64,000 bases of DNA from Polycladidibacter stylochi (GTDB lineage Bacteria > Pseudomonadota > Alphaproteobacteria > Rhizobiales > Stappiaceae), in contig NZ_LLWE01000040.1 of assembly GCF_001562055.1 (NCBI RefSeq), positions 1 through 64,000 on the forward strand, written 5' to 3'. Below, piece by piece: positions 1 through 8,103 of the stretch. Numbering within the stretch: the first letter of the stretch is position 1; every line of letters begins with the position of its first letter. Made by a program: the position numbers and the translations under genes. The notes under the pieces were generated by a model that had not been told where the DNA came from, did not search any database, and saw only the letters and a list, made by a program, of their open reading frames with translations.

Positions 1-613
1 AATCACCCAGGGAGCAATCAGCGCGTCACAAGTGAGGCCAGCGATAAATGTCTGGCTGTGCCAACGCCCAAACGGGGCTTTATCACAGGCCCGCTCTCCT
101 TTCACAGCCCGCGCACGCTGGCGAACCACATTAGTTTTGACGCAGGTTTCGTCAATAAATACAAGCTTTTCCGGTAGACGCTGCATCAGAGGTTGGCGAC
201 TTTCAAGACACTCGGCTCGCGCGTTGCGAACATGGGGCTTGTCTTGCTCTGCTGCCAGCAGCGTTTTTTTTATATGTGAAGCCAAGACGGCGGAGCGCTT
301 TGGATATGCTGGTATGGTGCACACGCATGCCCTGTGCCATAAAAAGCGCATCACTTAATTCAATTAGCGTAATGTCTCCATCCTGCTCCACAAGCTCCTT
401 GAGAAAGTTGTGATAAGGGGCGAGCTTGCCAGTGCCAACGGGCCGCCCTGTTTGTGCGGGTGCAAGACTTTCTCCCGAACGCACTTTGCGGGCAAGACGC
501 GAGGCCGTTGCTGGAGATATCATGAGCTGGCGCCCTGCCTCGCGCCCACTCATGCAGGACTCAATACACTTGCGAAAACGGTTGCGAAGATCAAGCGAAA
601 GCGGTGATGACAT
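1..613 (-). CDS. IS630-family transposase, in two reading frames, partial
   Basis: This is a DDE transposase that moves the IS by cut-and-paste into TA sites. The first frame (613 to 203) starts with ATG behind a strong AGGAGGAG site and encodes the helix-turn-helix DNA-binding half, with GREAGRQLMISPATASRLAR near residues 24-42. At a run of eight A residues (minus strand, near 265-272) the reading must change frame. The second frame then stays open to base 1 and encodes the start of the catalytic domain, including VFIDET with the first catalytic Asp. The second frame is reached by a +1 (or -2) shift or by transcriptional slippage on the A8 run; a simple inactivating indel is also possible. 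The rest of the catalytic domain is outside the window. Confidence 0.8.
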
Positions 614-702
614 GAGAACTCCTCCTCATGTCAGTGAATCACAAATCGCTCAAAATGCAATCCCTTACGATTCAGGCTAATTGCAAACCGCTTTAGGGCT
701 CC
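1..702 (-). mobile_element. IS630-family insertion sequence, truncated by window edge
   Basis: The element holds an IS630-type transposase read on the minus strand and continues beyond base 1. Its upstream end is placed near 702, where the minus strand begins GGAGCCCTAAAGCGG, which resembles IS630-family terminal repeats as I remember them. A TA dinucleotide, the usual IS630 target, lies just outside. The other end is outside the window, so the inverted repeats cannot be compared. The boundary is inference; the transposase content is secure. Confidence 0.7.
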
Positions 703-986
703 ATTCTATAACTCATATTACCAAGCTATATTGAGTTATAAAAGCGTTTTCTATCACTCACAAAGGAGGCAACGTAACTTCTGAACCTATTTTGAGCAAT
801 TGGGTCCTATGAATACATAGCTCCGATAGTGGCCATAATGTAGAACTTATCATAAACATTATGCCGAAATATCATTGGTCATGCTTTTGCATGCCTGATT
901 ACTTTGTAGCTTGCACAAATTAATCAGGTTAACTTCCTTAAATTAGCAATCCCGAGTTCCTCCCACATCTAGAGGAAATCATAGGG
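703..986. other. Gene-free spacer between two IS remnants
   Basis: I see no credible coding sequence here. The only structure is an imperfectly spaced inverted repeat TATAACTCA (707-715) / TGAGTTATA (732-740) just outside the IS630 end. It could be a relic of another element's terminus or a small hairpin. Confidence 0.5.
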
Positions 987-1106
987 TGGACTGCTCCGGG
1001 AAAAGTGGAGAGCCTTCTGATACTCTAAGATCAGGAGGACTTCATGGGGCGCAAACATTACACGGAAGAGTTTAAGCGGGAAGCAGTGCGGCTGGTGGAA
1101 GTGCAC
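987..1106 (+). mobile_element. IS3-family remnant (left end plus orfA start)
   Basis: The left terminus TGGACTGCTCCGGGAAAAG (from 987) is followed by an AGGAGG site and the start of an IS3 orfA at 1044, whose product begins MGRKHYTEEFKREAVRLVE. This is the conserved N-terminus of the helix-turn-helix OrfA. After 20 or so codons the reading ends at TAA (1107-1109) because the sequence switches abruptly to unrelated DNA carrying TAACGTGACAACACCA. The element is therefore a dead stub cut by a later insertion or deletion event. Confidence 0.75.
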
Positions 1107-1122
1107 TAACGTGACAACACCA
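1107..1122 (+). repeat. 16-bp repeat, left copy (probable IS6-type end)
   Basis: TAACGTGACAACACCA is found here, exactly at the break in the IS3 stub, and again at 12660-12675 behind the broken IS6-family transposase. Its reverse complement begins TGGTGTTGTCACG, similar in style to IS6-family termini, which start GG and carry TGTTG. I infer it is the end of an IS6-type element, leaving one copy on each side of the rhamnose operon. Confidence 0.6.
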
Positions 1123-1180
1123 CAAAAATGTGGAGGAAACTTGGAACTAAGATCCGAGTAAAATCGATTACACAACATAA

Positions 1181-1220
1181 AAATGACTGAAAATGATTGA
1201 CAATGATTGACAATGAAAGA
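1181..1220 (+). promoter_or_regulatory. Four tandem 10-bp repeats, probable RhaR operator
   Basis: Four consecutive decamers lie head to tail: AAATGACTGA, AAATGATTGA, CAATGATTGA, CAATGAAAGA. The period is one helical turn, so all four would present the same DNA face. They overlap the best sigma70-like promoter before rhaR. DeoR-family repressors commonly bind short tandem direct repeats, so I infer this is the operator for the regulator encoded immediately downstream. The repeats are directly visible; the binding partner is inference. Confidence 0.65.
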
Positions 1221-1234
1221 ATATTGGCTATTCT
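1207..1234 (+). promoter_or_regulatory. Predicted sigma70-type promoter of the rha operon
   Basis: TTGACA at 1207-1212 and TATTCT at 1229-1234 are separated by 16 bp. A second TTGACA lies at 1197-1202. The -35 elements sit inside the tandem decamers, so a protein bound there would block polymerase. The leader to the rhaR ATG would be about 15-20 nt and contains a GGTGAGGG ribosome site. Confidence 0.55.
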
Positions 1235-1255
1235 GATCCTATTAGGTGAGGGAAA

Positions 1256-2041
1256 ATGCACGAAATTGAGCGACATCGATTTATTATTGACGCGGTTAAC
1301 GCAGAACCAGTCGTAACCGTTCAAAGTCTGGTTACGAACCTAGGTGTCTCAGAGGCGACAATTCGCCGAGATATCTCGAAGCTTTGCGCTGATGAAAAAA
1401 TTAACCGTGTTCGGGGTGGTGTAGAAGCTTTTGACGCAAGCAACGTGCTTGAGCTGGAGACAAGCCGTCTCAATGAAAGCATTGTAGAAAGAGTAGATGA
1501 GAAAAAGGCCATCGCAAGGGTCGCTGCGTCGCTCTGCAAAGATGGGGATTCCATAATAATAAACGGGGGGTCAACAACCTCATTTATGGTTCATTATCTT
1601 CGAAATTCTACGCTTCGCGTATTATCCAATTCTTTCCCTATAGCAGAATTTCTTATGAAAGAGACAACCAATACGGTGATTATTGCCGGTGGTGTCATTT
1701 ATCGAGATCAGGGTTTGATTCTTTCTCCATATGAAAGTGAAGTCATTCGTAACTTTTCTGCACGCCGTATGTTTATGGGTGCGAAAGGTGTGGGGCCACT
1801 TGGCGTCATGGAGTCTGACCCTCTTATTATTCAAGAAGAGCGCCGGTTAATGGAACGAGCTGAGGAAACTATCCTTTGCATAGACAGTTCCAAATTCTTG
1901 AAACGCTCCAGCATGGTTCAATGTGCTTTGGAGCAAATTCATACCGTTATTACGGATGAAAAGGTTAGCGATGAAGCTGCCCGGCTTGTGGAGGAAGCTG
2001 GGGTCAGATTGATTGCTGCGAAAATTGAGGAGGACAACTAA
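1256..2041 (+). CDS. rhaR: DeoR-family transcriptional regulator of rhamnose catabolism
   Basis: The 261-residue product has an N-terminal DeoR helix-turn-helix (residues about 20-45, with GVSEATIRRDISKL) and a C-terminal sugar-phosphate-sensing domain of the DeoR/ribose-5-phosphate isomerase fold, with the IINGGSTT segment near residue 100. Rhizobial rha operons are controlled by a DeoR-type RhaR, and here the gene is the first of a ten-gene rhamnose operon. It probably represses from the tandem decamers just upstream and is relieved by a phosphorylated rhamnose intermediate. The ATG follows GGTGAGGG. The assignment to rhamnose comes from context; the family is clear from sequence. Confidence 0.85.
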   Translation: MHEIERHRFIIDAVNAEPVVTVQSLVTNLGVSEATIRRDISKLCADEKINRVRGGVEAFDASNVLELETSRLNESIVERVDEKKAIARVAASLCKDGDSIIINGGSTTSFMVHYLRNSTLRVLSNSFPIAEFLMKETTNTVIIAGGVIYRDQGLILSPYESEVIRNFSARRMFMGAKGVGPLGVMESDPLIIQEERRLMERAEETILCIDSSKFLKRSSMVQCALEQIHTVITDEKVSDEAARLVEEAGVRLIAAKIEEDN

Positions 2042-2096
2042 CACCTCAAACAGGTGAATTGTCTTTCGAATTTAGGCATTCTAATGGGAGTTGAAC

Positions 2097-3095
2097 ATGT
2101 CTAAACTAAGTAAGTTATTGGTATCTGGTGTTGCTGCTCTTGCCATGTTGGGTGCAACTGCTGCCTCGGCTGAGACGGTTCGGGTTGGTTTGGTTGCAAA
2201 AGTATTAGGCAATGGCTTCTTTGAAGCTGCAAACCGGGGCGCACTGGAAGCTGCACATGAGCTTGGTGATCTGGAAGTTATTTATACAGGGCCAACTGAT
2301 ACAACTGCTGTTGGCCAAATAAACGTAATTAATTCACTCATCGCACAACGGGTAGATGCAATTGCAATCTCAGCAAATGATACTGACGCATTGGTGCCTG
2401 CATTAAAACGGGCCATGAAAAGAGGCATTAAAGTTGTAAGCTGGGATTCAGGTGTTGCTGCTGAAGGTCGTCATGTGCACCTAAACCCTTCTTCTAATGA
2501 ACTGATTGGTCGGATGAACGTAAAGCTGGCAGCTGACCATGTGAAAGATGGCAAAGGCAAAATTGCTATCCTGTCTGCAACCACAACATCTACCAACCAA
2601 AATATCTGGATTGAGGAGATGAATAAAGCACTGCCAGATTATCCTGGGCTGGAGCTTTTAACTGTTGTGTATGGTGATGATCTTGCAGAAAAAAGTTACC
2701 GCGAAGCCCAAGGCCTCATTCGTAGCTATAAGGATCTCGATGTCATTGTATCTCCAAGCTCTGTAGGTATCGTTGCTGCCTCGCAGGCCGTATCGGATGA
2801 AGGGAAAGTTGGCGAAGTATTTGTTACAGGCCTTGGATTACCTTCGGAAATGGCAGGTCACGTCAAGTCTGGTGCTTCTAAGAGCTTTGCAATATGGAAT
2901 CCTATCGATTTAGGTTATTCAGCTACTTATATTGCCTATGAGTTGGTTAAGGGTAAAGCAAAAGGGGAACCTGGCGAAACAATTTCAATTGGTCGTGTTG
3001 GCTCTGTTACTCTAGACGATCAGCGTTCTGCTGGTATGGCCGAACCGTTTGTTTATGACGCATCCAATGTAGAAGAGTTTGCAGAAATTTTCTAA
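2097..3095 (+). CDS. rhaS: Rhamnose ABC transporter, periplasmic binding protein
   Basis: This 332-residue type I periplasmic binding protein captures rhamnose and delivers it to the RhaP/RhaQ permease. A signal peptide is plain: MSKLSKLL, a hydrophobic core, then ASA before the mature ETVRVG. The ribose-binding-protein fold shows in VGLVAKVLGNGFF, the repeated DAIAIS..D segment and the C-terminal hinge. The ATG at 2097 follows GGGAG at 2086-2090; an in-frame TTG two codons upstream is less likely. Family members are usually 320-340 residues. Order and similarity match rhizobial RhaS. A strong hairpin follows the stop, as is common after binding-protein genes expressed above the rest of their operon. 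Confidence 0.9.
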   Translation: MSKLSKLLVSGVAALAMLGATAASAETVRVGLVAKVLGNGFFEAANRGALEAAHELGDLEVIYTGPTDTTAVGQINVINSLIAQRVDAIAISANDTDALVPALKRAMKRGIKVVSWDSGVAAEGRHVHLNPSSNELIGRMNVKLAADHVKDGKGKIAILSATTTSTNQNIWIEEMNKALPDYPGLELLTVVYGDDLAEKSYREAQGLIRSYKDLDVIVSPSSVGIVAASQAVSDEGKVGEVFVTGLGLPSEMAGHVKSGASKSFAIWNPIDLGYSATYIAYELVKGKAKGEPGETISIGRVGSVTLDDQRSAGMAEPFVYDASNVEEFAEIF

Positions 3096-3108
3096 TTGCG
3101 ATGCTTTC

Positions 3109-3129
3109 GGGCGAGGCTAATCCTCGCCC
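3109..3129 (+). promoter_or_regulatory. Intercistronic hairpin after rhaS
   Basis: GGGCGAGG (3109-3116) pairs perfectly with CCTCGCCC (3122-3129) around a 5-nt loop. No T-run follows, so it is more likely a 3' stabiliser of the rhaS message or a partial attenuator than a full terminator. Confidence 0.6.
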
Positions 3130-3171
3130 GCCCCCCACCTTATAAAAGTATAACCAAAGTTCGGATTTCAA

Positions 3172-4758
3172 ATGTCAATTACAATGGATGTTAGCGCGCC
3201 TGCTACTAGCGGCGTGGCGCGGGCAACCAGCGGTGACGTGCACGCTGATGGTAGAGCGCAAGAAGTCAATAATTGTGTATTGGAAATGCGCGGTATTTCG
3301 AAAACCTTCCCCGGTGTCAAGGCCCTCGATGACATATCGCTCAAGCTTTATCCAGGTTCAGTGACGGCACTGATTGGTGAAAATGGTGCAGGTAAATCTA
3401 CACTCGTTAAAATTCTCACTGGTGTTTACCAATTTGATCAAGGTGAGATCTTTCTTGAAGGTAAGTCGCAACGCTTTGTAAGTGCACTTGATGCAACGAA
3501 TGCCGGTGTGACGGCAATCCATCAAGAAACTGTCTTGTTTGACGAGTTGAGCGTTGCTGAAAATATTTTTCTTGGTCAAGAGCCACGTACACGTTTGGGT
3601 TTTATTGATTGGCCAACAATGGAAGCGAATGCGGCTGCAGTATTGAAGAAAATCGATGCAGATATGAGCCCTAAGACGATCCTTAAAGATCTTACAATTG
3701 GCCATAAGCATATGGTTGCCATTGCTAGGGCGTTATCGACTGATGCTAGAATTGTCATCATGGATGAACCTACTGCTGCCCTTTCTAGTAAGGAGGCAGA
3801 AGAACTTTATGAGTTGGTTGATTGGCTCAAGAGCGAAGGGAAATCAATACTTTTCATTTCGCATAAGTTCGAGGATGTGTTCCGTATTGCTGACCGCTAC
3901 ACAGTTTTCCGAGACGGCCAACTTGTTGGAGCTGGATTACTAGCTGATGTAGAACGCCCAGATCTTGTTAAAATGATGGTAGGTCGTGCGGTTGATCGTG
4001 CATTCCCGAAAAACAATACGCCGGGTACTGACGTGGTCATGAAGGTGGATAATTACTGCCACCCAACAGAGTTCGATAGCATTAGCTTCGAGTTAAAGCG
4101 CGGTGAAATTCTTGGTGTCTACGGCTTGGTTGGTGCGGGACGAACAGAAGTAGCACAAGCTCTATTTGGCGCAACAACTCCTTCTAACGGGACCCTAGAA
4201 CTTGAAGGGGAGGCGGTGGAGATCCGCTCATTTGATCAGGCAATTAGTAAAGGCTTGGTCTACGTTCCAGAAGATCGAGGCAAGCAAGGCGTTACGCTGG
4301 AAATGAGTATTGCCGAAAATATTGGAATGGCCTCCTTAAAGCCGACCAGTAAAAAAGGCTTTCTCGATCTTGCGCGTGAGTTTGAAATGGCACGTAAGTA
4401 TGCAGACCGCCTCGACTTAAGGGCTGCAGCACTCGACCAGCCTGTTGGCTCTCTTTCAGGTGGTAACCAGCAAAAAGTGGTCATCGGAAAGTGGTTGGCT
4501 ACCTTGCCCAAGGTCATCATTTTGGATGAACCAACAAAAGGGATTGATATTGGGTCGAAAGCGGCGGTGCACGGGTTCATGAGTGAACTTGCTGAAGAGG
4601 GCCTATCGGTAATGATGATTTCTTCAGAGCTCCCCGAAATTCTTGGCATGTCTGATCGCATTCTTGTCATGCGGGATGGTCTCATTGTTGGAGAATTTGA
4701 CCGTGCAGATGCGACACCTGAAAAACTTGTCAACCTGGCAACCGGCAACACGCAATGA
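3172..4758 (+). CDS. rhaT: Rhamnose ABC transporter, double ATP-binding subunit
   Basis: The 528-residue cytoplasmic ATPase has two tandem ABC domains, as in sugar importers of the RbsA/XylG class. The first domain has a good Walker A (GENGAGKST, residues 69-77), a variant signature LTIGHKH and Walker B IVIMDEP. The second has a degenerate Walker A (GLVGAGRTE) but an intact signature LSGGNQQK (about residue 427) and IILDEPT, the asymmetry typical of this class. A roughly 30-residue Ser/Ala/Gly-rich N-terminal tail precedes the first domain. It energises uptake through RhaP and RhaQ encoded directly downstream. Confidence 0.92.
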   Translation: MSITMDVSAPATSGVARATSGDVHADGRAQEVNNCVLEMRGISKTFPGVKALDDISLKLYPGSVTALIGENGAGKSTLVKILTGVYQFDQGEIFLEGKSQRFVSALDATNAGVTAIHQETVLFDELSVAENIFLGQEPRTRLGFIDWPTMEANAAAVLKKIDADMSPKTILKDLTIGHKHMVAIARALSTDARIVIMDEPTAALSSKEAEELYELVDWLKSEGKSILFISHKFEDVFRIADRYTVFRDGQLVGAGLLADVERPDLVKMMVGRAVDRAFPKNNTPGTDVVMKVDNYCHPTEFDSISFELKRGEILGVYGLVGAGRTEVAQALFGATTPSNGTLELEGEAVEIRSFDQAISKGLVYVPEDRGKQGVTLEMSIAENIGMASLKPTSKKGFLDLAREFEMARKYADRLDLRAAALDQPVGSLSGGNQQKVVIGKWLATLPKVIILDEPTKGIDIGSKAAVHGFMSELAEEGLSVMMISSELPEILGMSDRILVMRDGLIVGEFDRADATPEKLVNLATGNTQ

Positions 4759-4775
4759 TCAGGCGGTAGAAACTC

Positions 4776-5759
4776 ATGTTGAACTCAATACTAAAAAAAC
4801 GCGAATACTTATTAGCAGCTATCATCCTTACGATGATAATCGCTATTTCCTTCCGCTCGCCAAGCTTTTTGCAATTGCCAAACATGTTGGCAACACTAAA
4901 TGACACATCAATATTGATGATGCTGGCATGTGCGCAAATGTTTGTCATTTTGACGCGCTGTATCGACCTTTCAGTGGGTGCAAATATCGCGCTGACAGGA
5001 ATGGTTGTTGCAATGCTGAACTCGGCTTCGCCAGAGCTGCCAGTTGTTGTTTTGGTTGTGATAGCTCTTGGTCTGGGCCTTATTCTCGGTGCAATTAATG
5101 GCTTCTTTGTATGGAAGTTTGATATTCCGCCAATTGTTGTAACACTTGGTACGATGGCTATTTATCGCGGACTTGTCTTTGTACTTGCTGATGGTAGCTG
5201 GATAAACGCCCACCAAATGTCTGAAAGCTTTCTTGGTTTCCCAAGAGCAAATATCTTTGGCGTACAACTGTTAACCTGGTGTGGACTGCTGGTGGTAGCT
5301 GGCATGTATGCACTGTCCAGATACTCCCGCCTTGGTCGCCAGTTCTACGCTATTGGTGATAATCCAAACGCTGCTGTGTATATGGGCATTTCGGTTGGGA
5401 AAGTTAAATTCAAGGCTTTCTGCCTTTCCGGAATGATTGCAGGGCTTTGCGGGTACTTCTGGGTGAGCCGATATGCTGTGGCTTATGTTGACATTGCCGC
5501 CGGGTTTGAACTGCAGACCGTTGCTGCCTGTGTGATTGGTGGCGTGTCCATCGCTGGCGCTATTGGTAACATTGGTGGTGCTATTCTTGGGGCTCTATTC
5601 CTTGGTGTCGTTAACAACGCTCTTCCAGTAATTGACATCTCACCTTTCTGGCAAATGAGCATTTCCGGCACAGTAATTATTCTCGCAGTCGTGTTTAACG
5701 CCCAGTCTGAACGCAAAACGGGCCGTACAATCTTGAAATTGAAAGGAACTGAGGCATGA
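4776..5759 (+). CDS. rhaP: Rhamnose ABC transporter, permease subunit 1
   Basis: This 327-residue inner-membrane permease of the RbsC/AraH family is almost entirely hydrophobic, with 8-10 predicted transmembrane segments. Family signatures are present: ILTRCIDLSVGANIALTG in the first third, the IYRGL segment, and AACVIGGVSIAGAIGNIGGA near residue 260, which is the EAA-like coupling region. Its final four bases overlap the start of the second permease (ATGA), so the two are translationally coupled and likely form a heterodimeric channel. Confidence 0.9.
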   Translation: MLNSILKKREYLLAAIILTMIIAISFRSPSFLQLPNMLATLNDTSILMMLACAQMFVILTRCIDLSVGANIALTGMVVAMLNSASPELPVVVLVVIALGLGLILGAINGFFVWKFDIPPIVVTLGTMAIYRGLVFVLADGSWINAHQMSESFLGFPRANIFGVQLLTWCGLLVVAGMYALSRYSRLGRQFYAIGDNPNAAVYMGISVGKVKFKAFCLSGMIAGLCGYFWVSRYAVAYVDIAAGFELQTVAACVIGGVSIAGAIGNIGGAILGALFLGVVNNALPVIDISPFWQMSISGTVIILAVVFNAQSERKTGRTILKLKGTEA

Positions 5760-6778
5760 GCATAGCTTTCTCTAATGTGCGCCGCCGCGGTGCCGAAATA
5801 CCCAATAAACTAGAGATGACAATGATGGGTCGTCTGGCGCGTTGGGAAACTCTTCTGGTTTGTGTTGTGGCATTGGTATTCTTTCTAAACACCATAGCAT
5901 CACCTTATTTCCTAGATGTTTGGAATCTTTCAGACGCCACCTACAACTTCATTGAAAAAGCTATTATTGCGTTTGCCGTGGCACTGGTTATCATTTCCGG
6001 CGAAATTGATCTCTCAGTTGCAGCCAACATTGCATTATCCTCCACGATAATGGGGGCTGTTGCCACGGCAGGCTACGATACACCGATAATTGTCGGTGCA
6101 GGCTTACTTACCAGCTTAGCCTGCGGTGCATTTAACGGTTTTCTTGTAGCCAAAGTTGGTTTGCACTCTATCATTGTAACCATTGCAACGATGAGCCTTT
6201 TCCGCGGGATTAGTTACATCATCCTTGGTGATACTGTCTACAAAAATTACCCAGATAGTTTTGCTTGGTTTGGTCAGGGTTACTTGTTTGATGCCTTCAC
6301 CGTAGAAATGGCTTTCTTTATCGTCATTGCTGTATTCTTTTGGATGCTGTTGCATAAAACTGTCTTTGGTCGTCAAGTCTATGTCATTGGCAATAACAAG
6401 ACATGCGCAGCATTTTCCGGAATAAAGGTACAGCGTGTAAAATTTAGCCTCTTCTTGCTAAGTGGCCTTGCTTCAGGGGTTGCAGCAGTACTTCTCACCT
6501 CACGGCTTGGCTCTACCCGTCCTTCAATCGCACTGGGCTGGGAGCTAGAAGTGGTAACCATGGTTGTTCTTGGTGGTGTGAGCATTCTCGGTGGTTCAGG
6601 TACTATTCTTGGTGTCATACTGGCTTCCGTTTTGATGGGTTTGGTGACTTTTGGCCTCGGACTGCTCAATGTTCCAGGTATTGTCATGACCATCTTCACT
6701 GGCTGCCTTTTGATCGCGGTAATTGTTTTGCCCCGTATCACTAAGCTTATTATGAGCCACTCCAAAAAAACGAAATAA
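5756..6778 (+). CDS. rhaQ: Rhamnose ABC transporter, permease subunit 2
   Basis: This 340-residue permease is a paralogue of the preceding gene product. It shows IISGEIDLSVAANIALSS, SLFRGISYIILG and VVLGGVSILGGSGTILGV at the equivalent positions. An N-terminal hydrophilic stretch of about 25 residues precedes the first membrane helix. The ATG overlaps the rhaP stop by four bases. With RhaS, RhaT and RhaP it makes a complete rhamnose importer of the rhizobial type. Confidence 0.9.
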   Translation: MSIAFSNVRRRGAEIPNKLEMTMMGRLARWETLLVCVVALVFFLNTIASPYFLDVWNLSDATYNFIEKAIIAFAVALVIISGEIDLSVAANIALSSTIMGAVATAGYDTPIIVGAGLLTSLACGAFNGFLVAKVGLHSIIVTIATMSLFRGISYIILGDTVYKNYPDSFAWFGQGYLFDAFTVEMAFFIVIAVFFWMLLHKTVFGRQVYVIGNNKTCAAFSGIKVQRVKFSLFLLSGLASGVAAVLLTSRLGSTRPSIALGWELEVVTMVVLGGVSILGGSGTILGVILASVLMGLVTFGLGLLNVPGIVMTIFTGCLLIAVIVLPRITKLIMSHSKKTK

Positions 6779-6834
6779 AACAAAACGGCAAGGCCAATGA
6801 GGCTCTTCTATGGCCTGCCATGCTCTAACCAGAA

Positions 6835-7164
6835 ATGTTCAAGATCATGTCGAATAAAGTAGCCTTCAAAATGAAGCTAAAACCCGGCCATGTTGATGAA
6901 TATAAACGCAGGCATGATGCCCTGTGGCCGGAATTAAAAGAACTCTTCGCACAAAATGGAATTACTGATTACACCATCCATTTTGACCCAGAAACAAACT
7001 TACTTTTTGGAATTCACAGTAGTGACGGCCGCCAAGGGGCACAAGACCTTGGCACTAATCCCGTTGTTCAAAAGTGGTGGGCCTTTATGGCCGATATAAT
7101 GGAAACCAATAACGACAACTCTCCAGTAACAATCCCCCTCCAAGAAGTTTTCTACTTAAAGTAA
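6835..7164 (+). CDS. rhaM: L-rhamnose mutarotase
   Basis: The 109-residue protein belongs to the RhaM/RhaU (YiiL) family, which interconverts the anomers of L-rhamnose so that the isomerase receives its preferred form. The diagnostic stretches are visible: YKRRHDALWPEL with the catalytic His, a central WW pair (VVQKWWAFM), and the C-terminal NDNSPVTIPLQEVFYL. Usual length is 104-106 residues. Starting at the internal ATG (6847, MSNKVAF) would give 105 residues and may be the real start; neither ATG has a clear ribosome site. It lies between transporter and catabolic genes, as in Rhizobium (rhaU). Confidence 0.9.
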   Translation: MFKIMSNKVAFKMKLKPGHVDEYKRRHDALWPELKELFAQNGITDYTIHFDPETNLLFGIHSSDGRQGAQDLGTNPVVQKWWAFMADIMETNNDNSPVTIPLQEVFYLK

Positions 7165-7217
7165 CAGGTAATTGTCACGGAAATTAATGTAATTTATCGT
7201 GACGGAAAAGGTTAGAA

Positions 7218-8045
7218 ATGAAAATGGATGCTTTACCAGATCAAGCAGTTAATGAGATTAAGAAAGTAGTTGAAGTTGCCGGATACTTGTGGCAACGCGA
7301 ATGGGCAGAGCGTAACGGCGGTAATATTTCCGTTGATCTTACGGAATACTTCGAAAAAACTACTATTGACTCCTCCAAGTTGCCGCATAATCTACTTTCT
7401 ATTGTTGGTGAAGGAGCTGGTTTTCCAAAAGATAGCGCCGGGCATATCTTTTTTGTAAAGGGTGGTGGTGAGCGCATTCGCGAACTGGCTGACCCCCAAA
7501 TAGCTGGCTGCGTCTTGATGATCGATGAAGAAGCAAAAGGTTACTATCTGCTTTGGGGAGGGCGCGGAAAGAGCGACTACAAACCCACCAGCGAATTTAT
7601 TTCACATGTTGAAATTCATATGGATAAGCAACGCGCTGGCTCTAGTCACCGCTGTGTAGTTCACACGCATCCGCTGGACCTGATTGCTTTGTCCCATCAT
7701 CCTAAATGTGCCGCTGATGAGGAGCTTTACACGCATGTTTGCTGGCAAATGCTGCCGGAGGTACGCGCTTTCATTCCAAAAGGAATTGGGATTGTGCCGT
7801 ACTGCATGCCAGGTAGCCAGACTATTGCAGAAGGTACAGTGCAAAAACTACGCAAACATGATGTGGCTATATGGGAAAAGCACGGTGCCGTTGCAACAGG
7901 TATAGATGCCCATGAGGCCTTTGATTACATAGATGTCGCTAATAAAGGGGCCAAACTATACTTGCAATGTCTTGCAAGCGGATACGAGCCACAAGGCGTA
8001 TCAGAAAAAGATATGCAGGACTTGAAAGAGACCTTCAATCTCTGA
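7218..8045 (+). CDS. rhaD: Rhamnulose-1-phosphate aldolase
   Basis: This 275-residue zinc-dependent class II aldolase cleaves L-rhamnulose-1-phosphate to dihydroxyacetone phosphate and L-lactaldehyde. It aligns by eye with enterobacterial RhaD: ERNGGNISV near residue 32, the acidic catalytic position in TSEF (Glu about 126), zinc-binding HTH (His149, His151) and the third ligand in EKHG (His222). This differs from the two-domain aldolase-dehydrogenase that many rhizobia use, so the operon mixes a rhizobial transporter with an enterobacterial-style aldolase. A 58-bp gap with a hairpin leads to the kinase gene. Confidence 0.92.
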   Translation: MKMDALPDQAVNEIKKVVEVAGYLWQREWAERNGGNISVDLTEYFEKTTIDSSKLPHNLLSIVGEGAGFPKDSAGHIFFVKGGGERIRELADPQIAGCVLMIDEEAKGYYLLWGGRGKSDYKPTSEFISHVEIHMDKQRAGSSHRCVVHTHPLDLIALSHHPKCAADEELYTHVCWQMLPEVRAFIPKGIGIVPYCMPGSQTIAEGTVQKLRKHDVAIWEKHGAVATGIDAHEAFDYIDVANKGAKLYLQCLASGYEPQGVSEKDMQDLKETFNL

Positions 8046-8055
8046 CTTACCAAAT

Positions 8056-8078
8056 GGGAGCGTGCTTTTAGTGCTCCC
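8056..8078 (+). promoter_or_regulatory. Intercistronic hairpin before the kinase gene
   Basis: GGGAGC (8056-8061) pairs with GCTCCC (8073-8078), extended by two G-U pairs. No T-run follows. It ends shortly before the kinase ribosome site and may tune processing or translation. Confidence 0.45.
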
Positions 8079-8103
8079 TCACATCTCATTGAGGAATGAT
8101 TAC

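Noticed and set aside
4260-4751. Long minus-strand ORF opposite rhaT
   Set aside because: It is a shadow of the second ABC domain, which is unmistakable on the plus strand.
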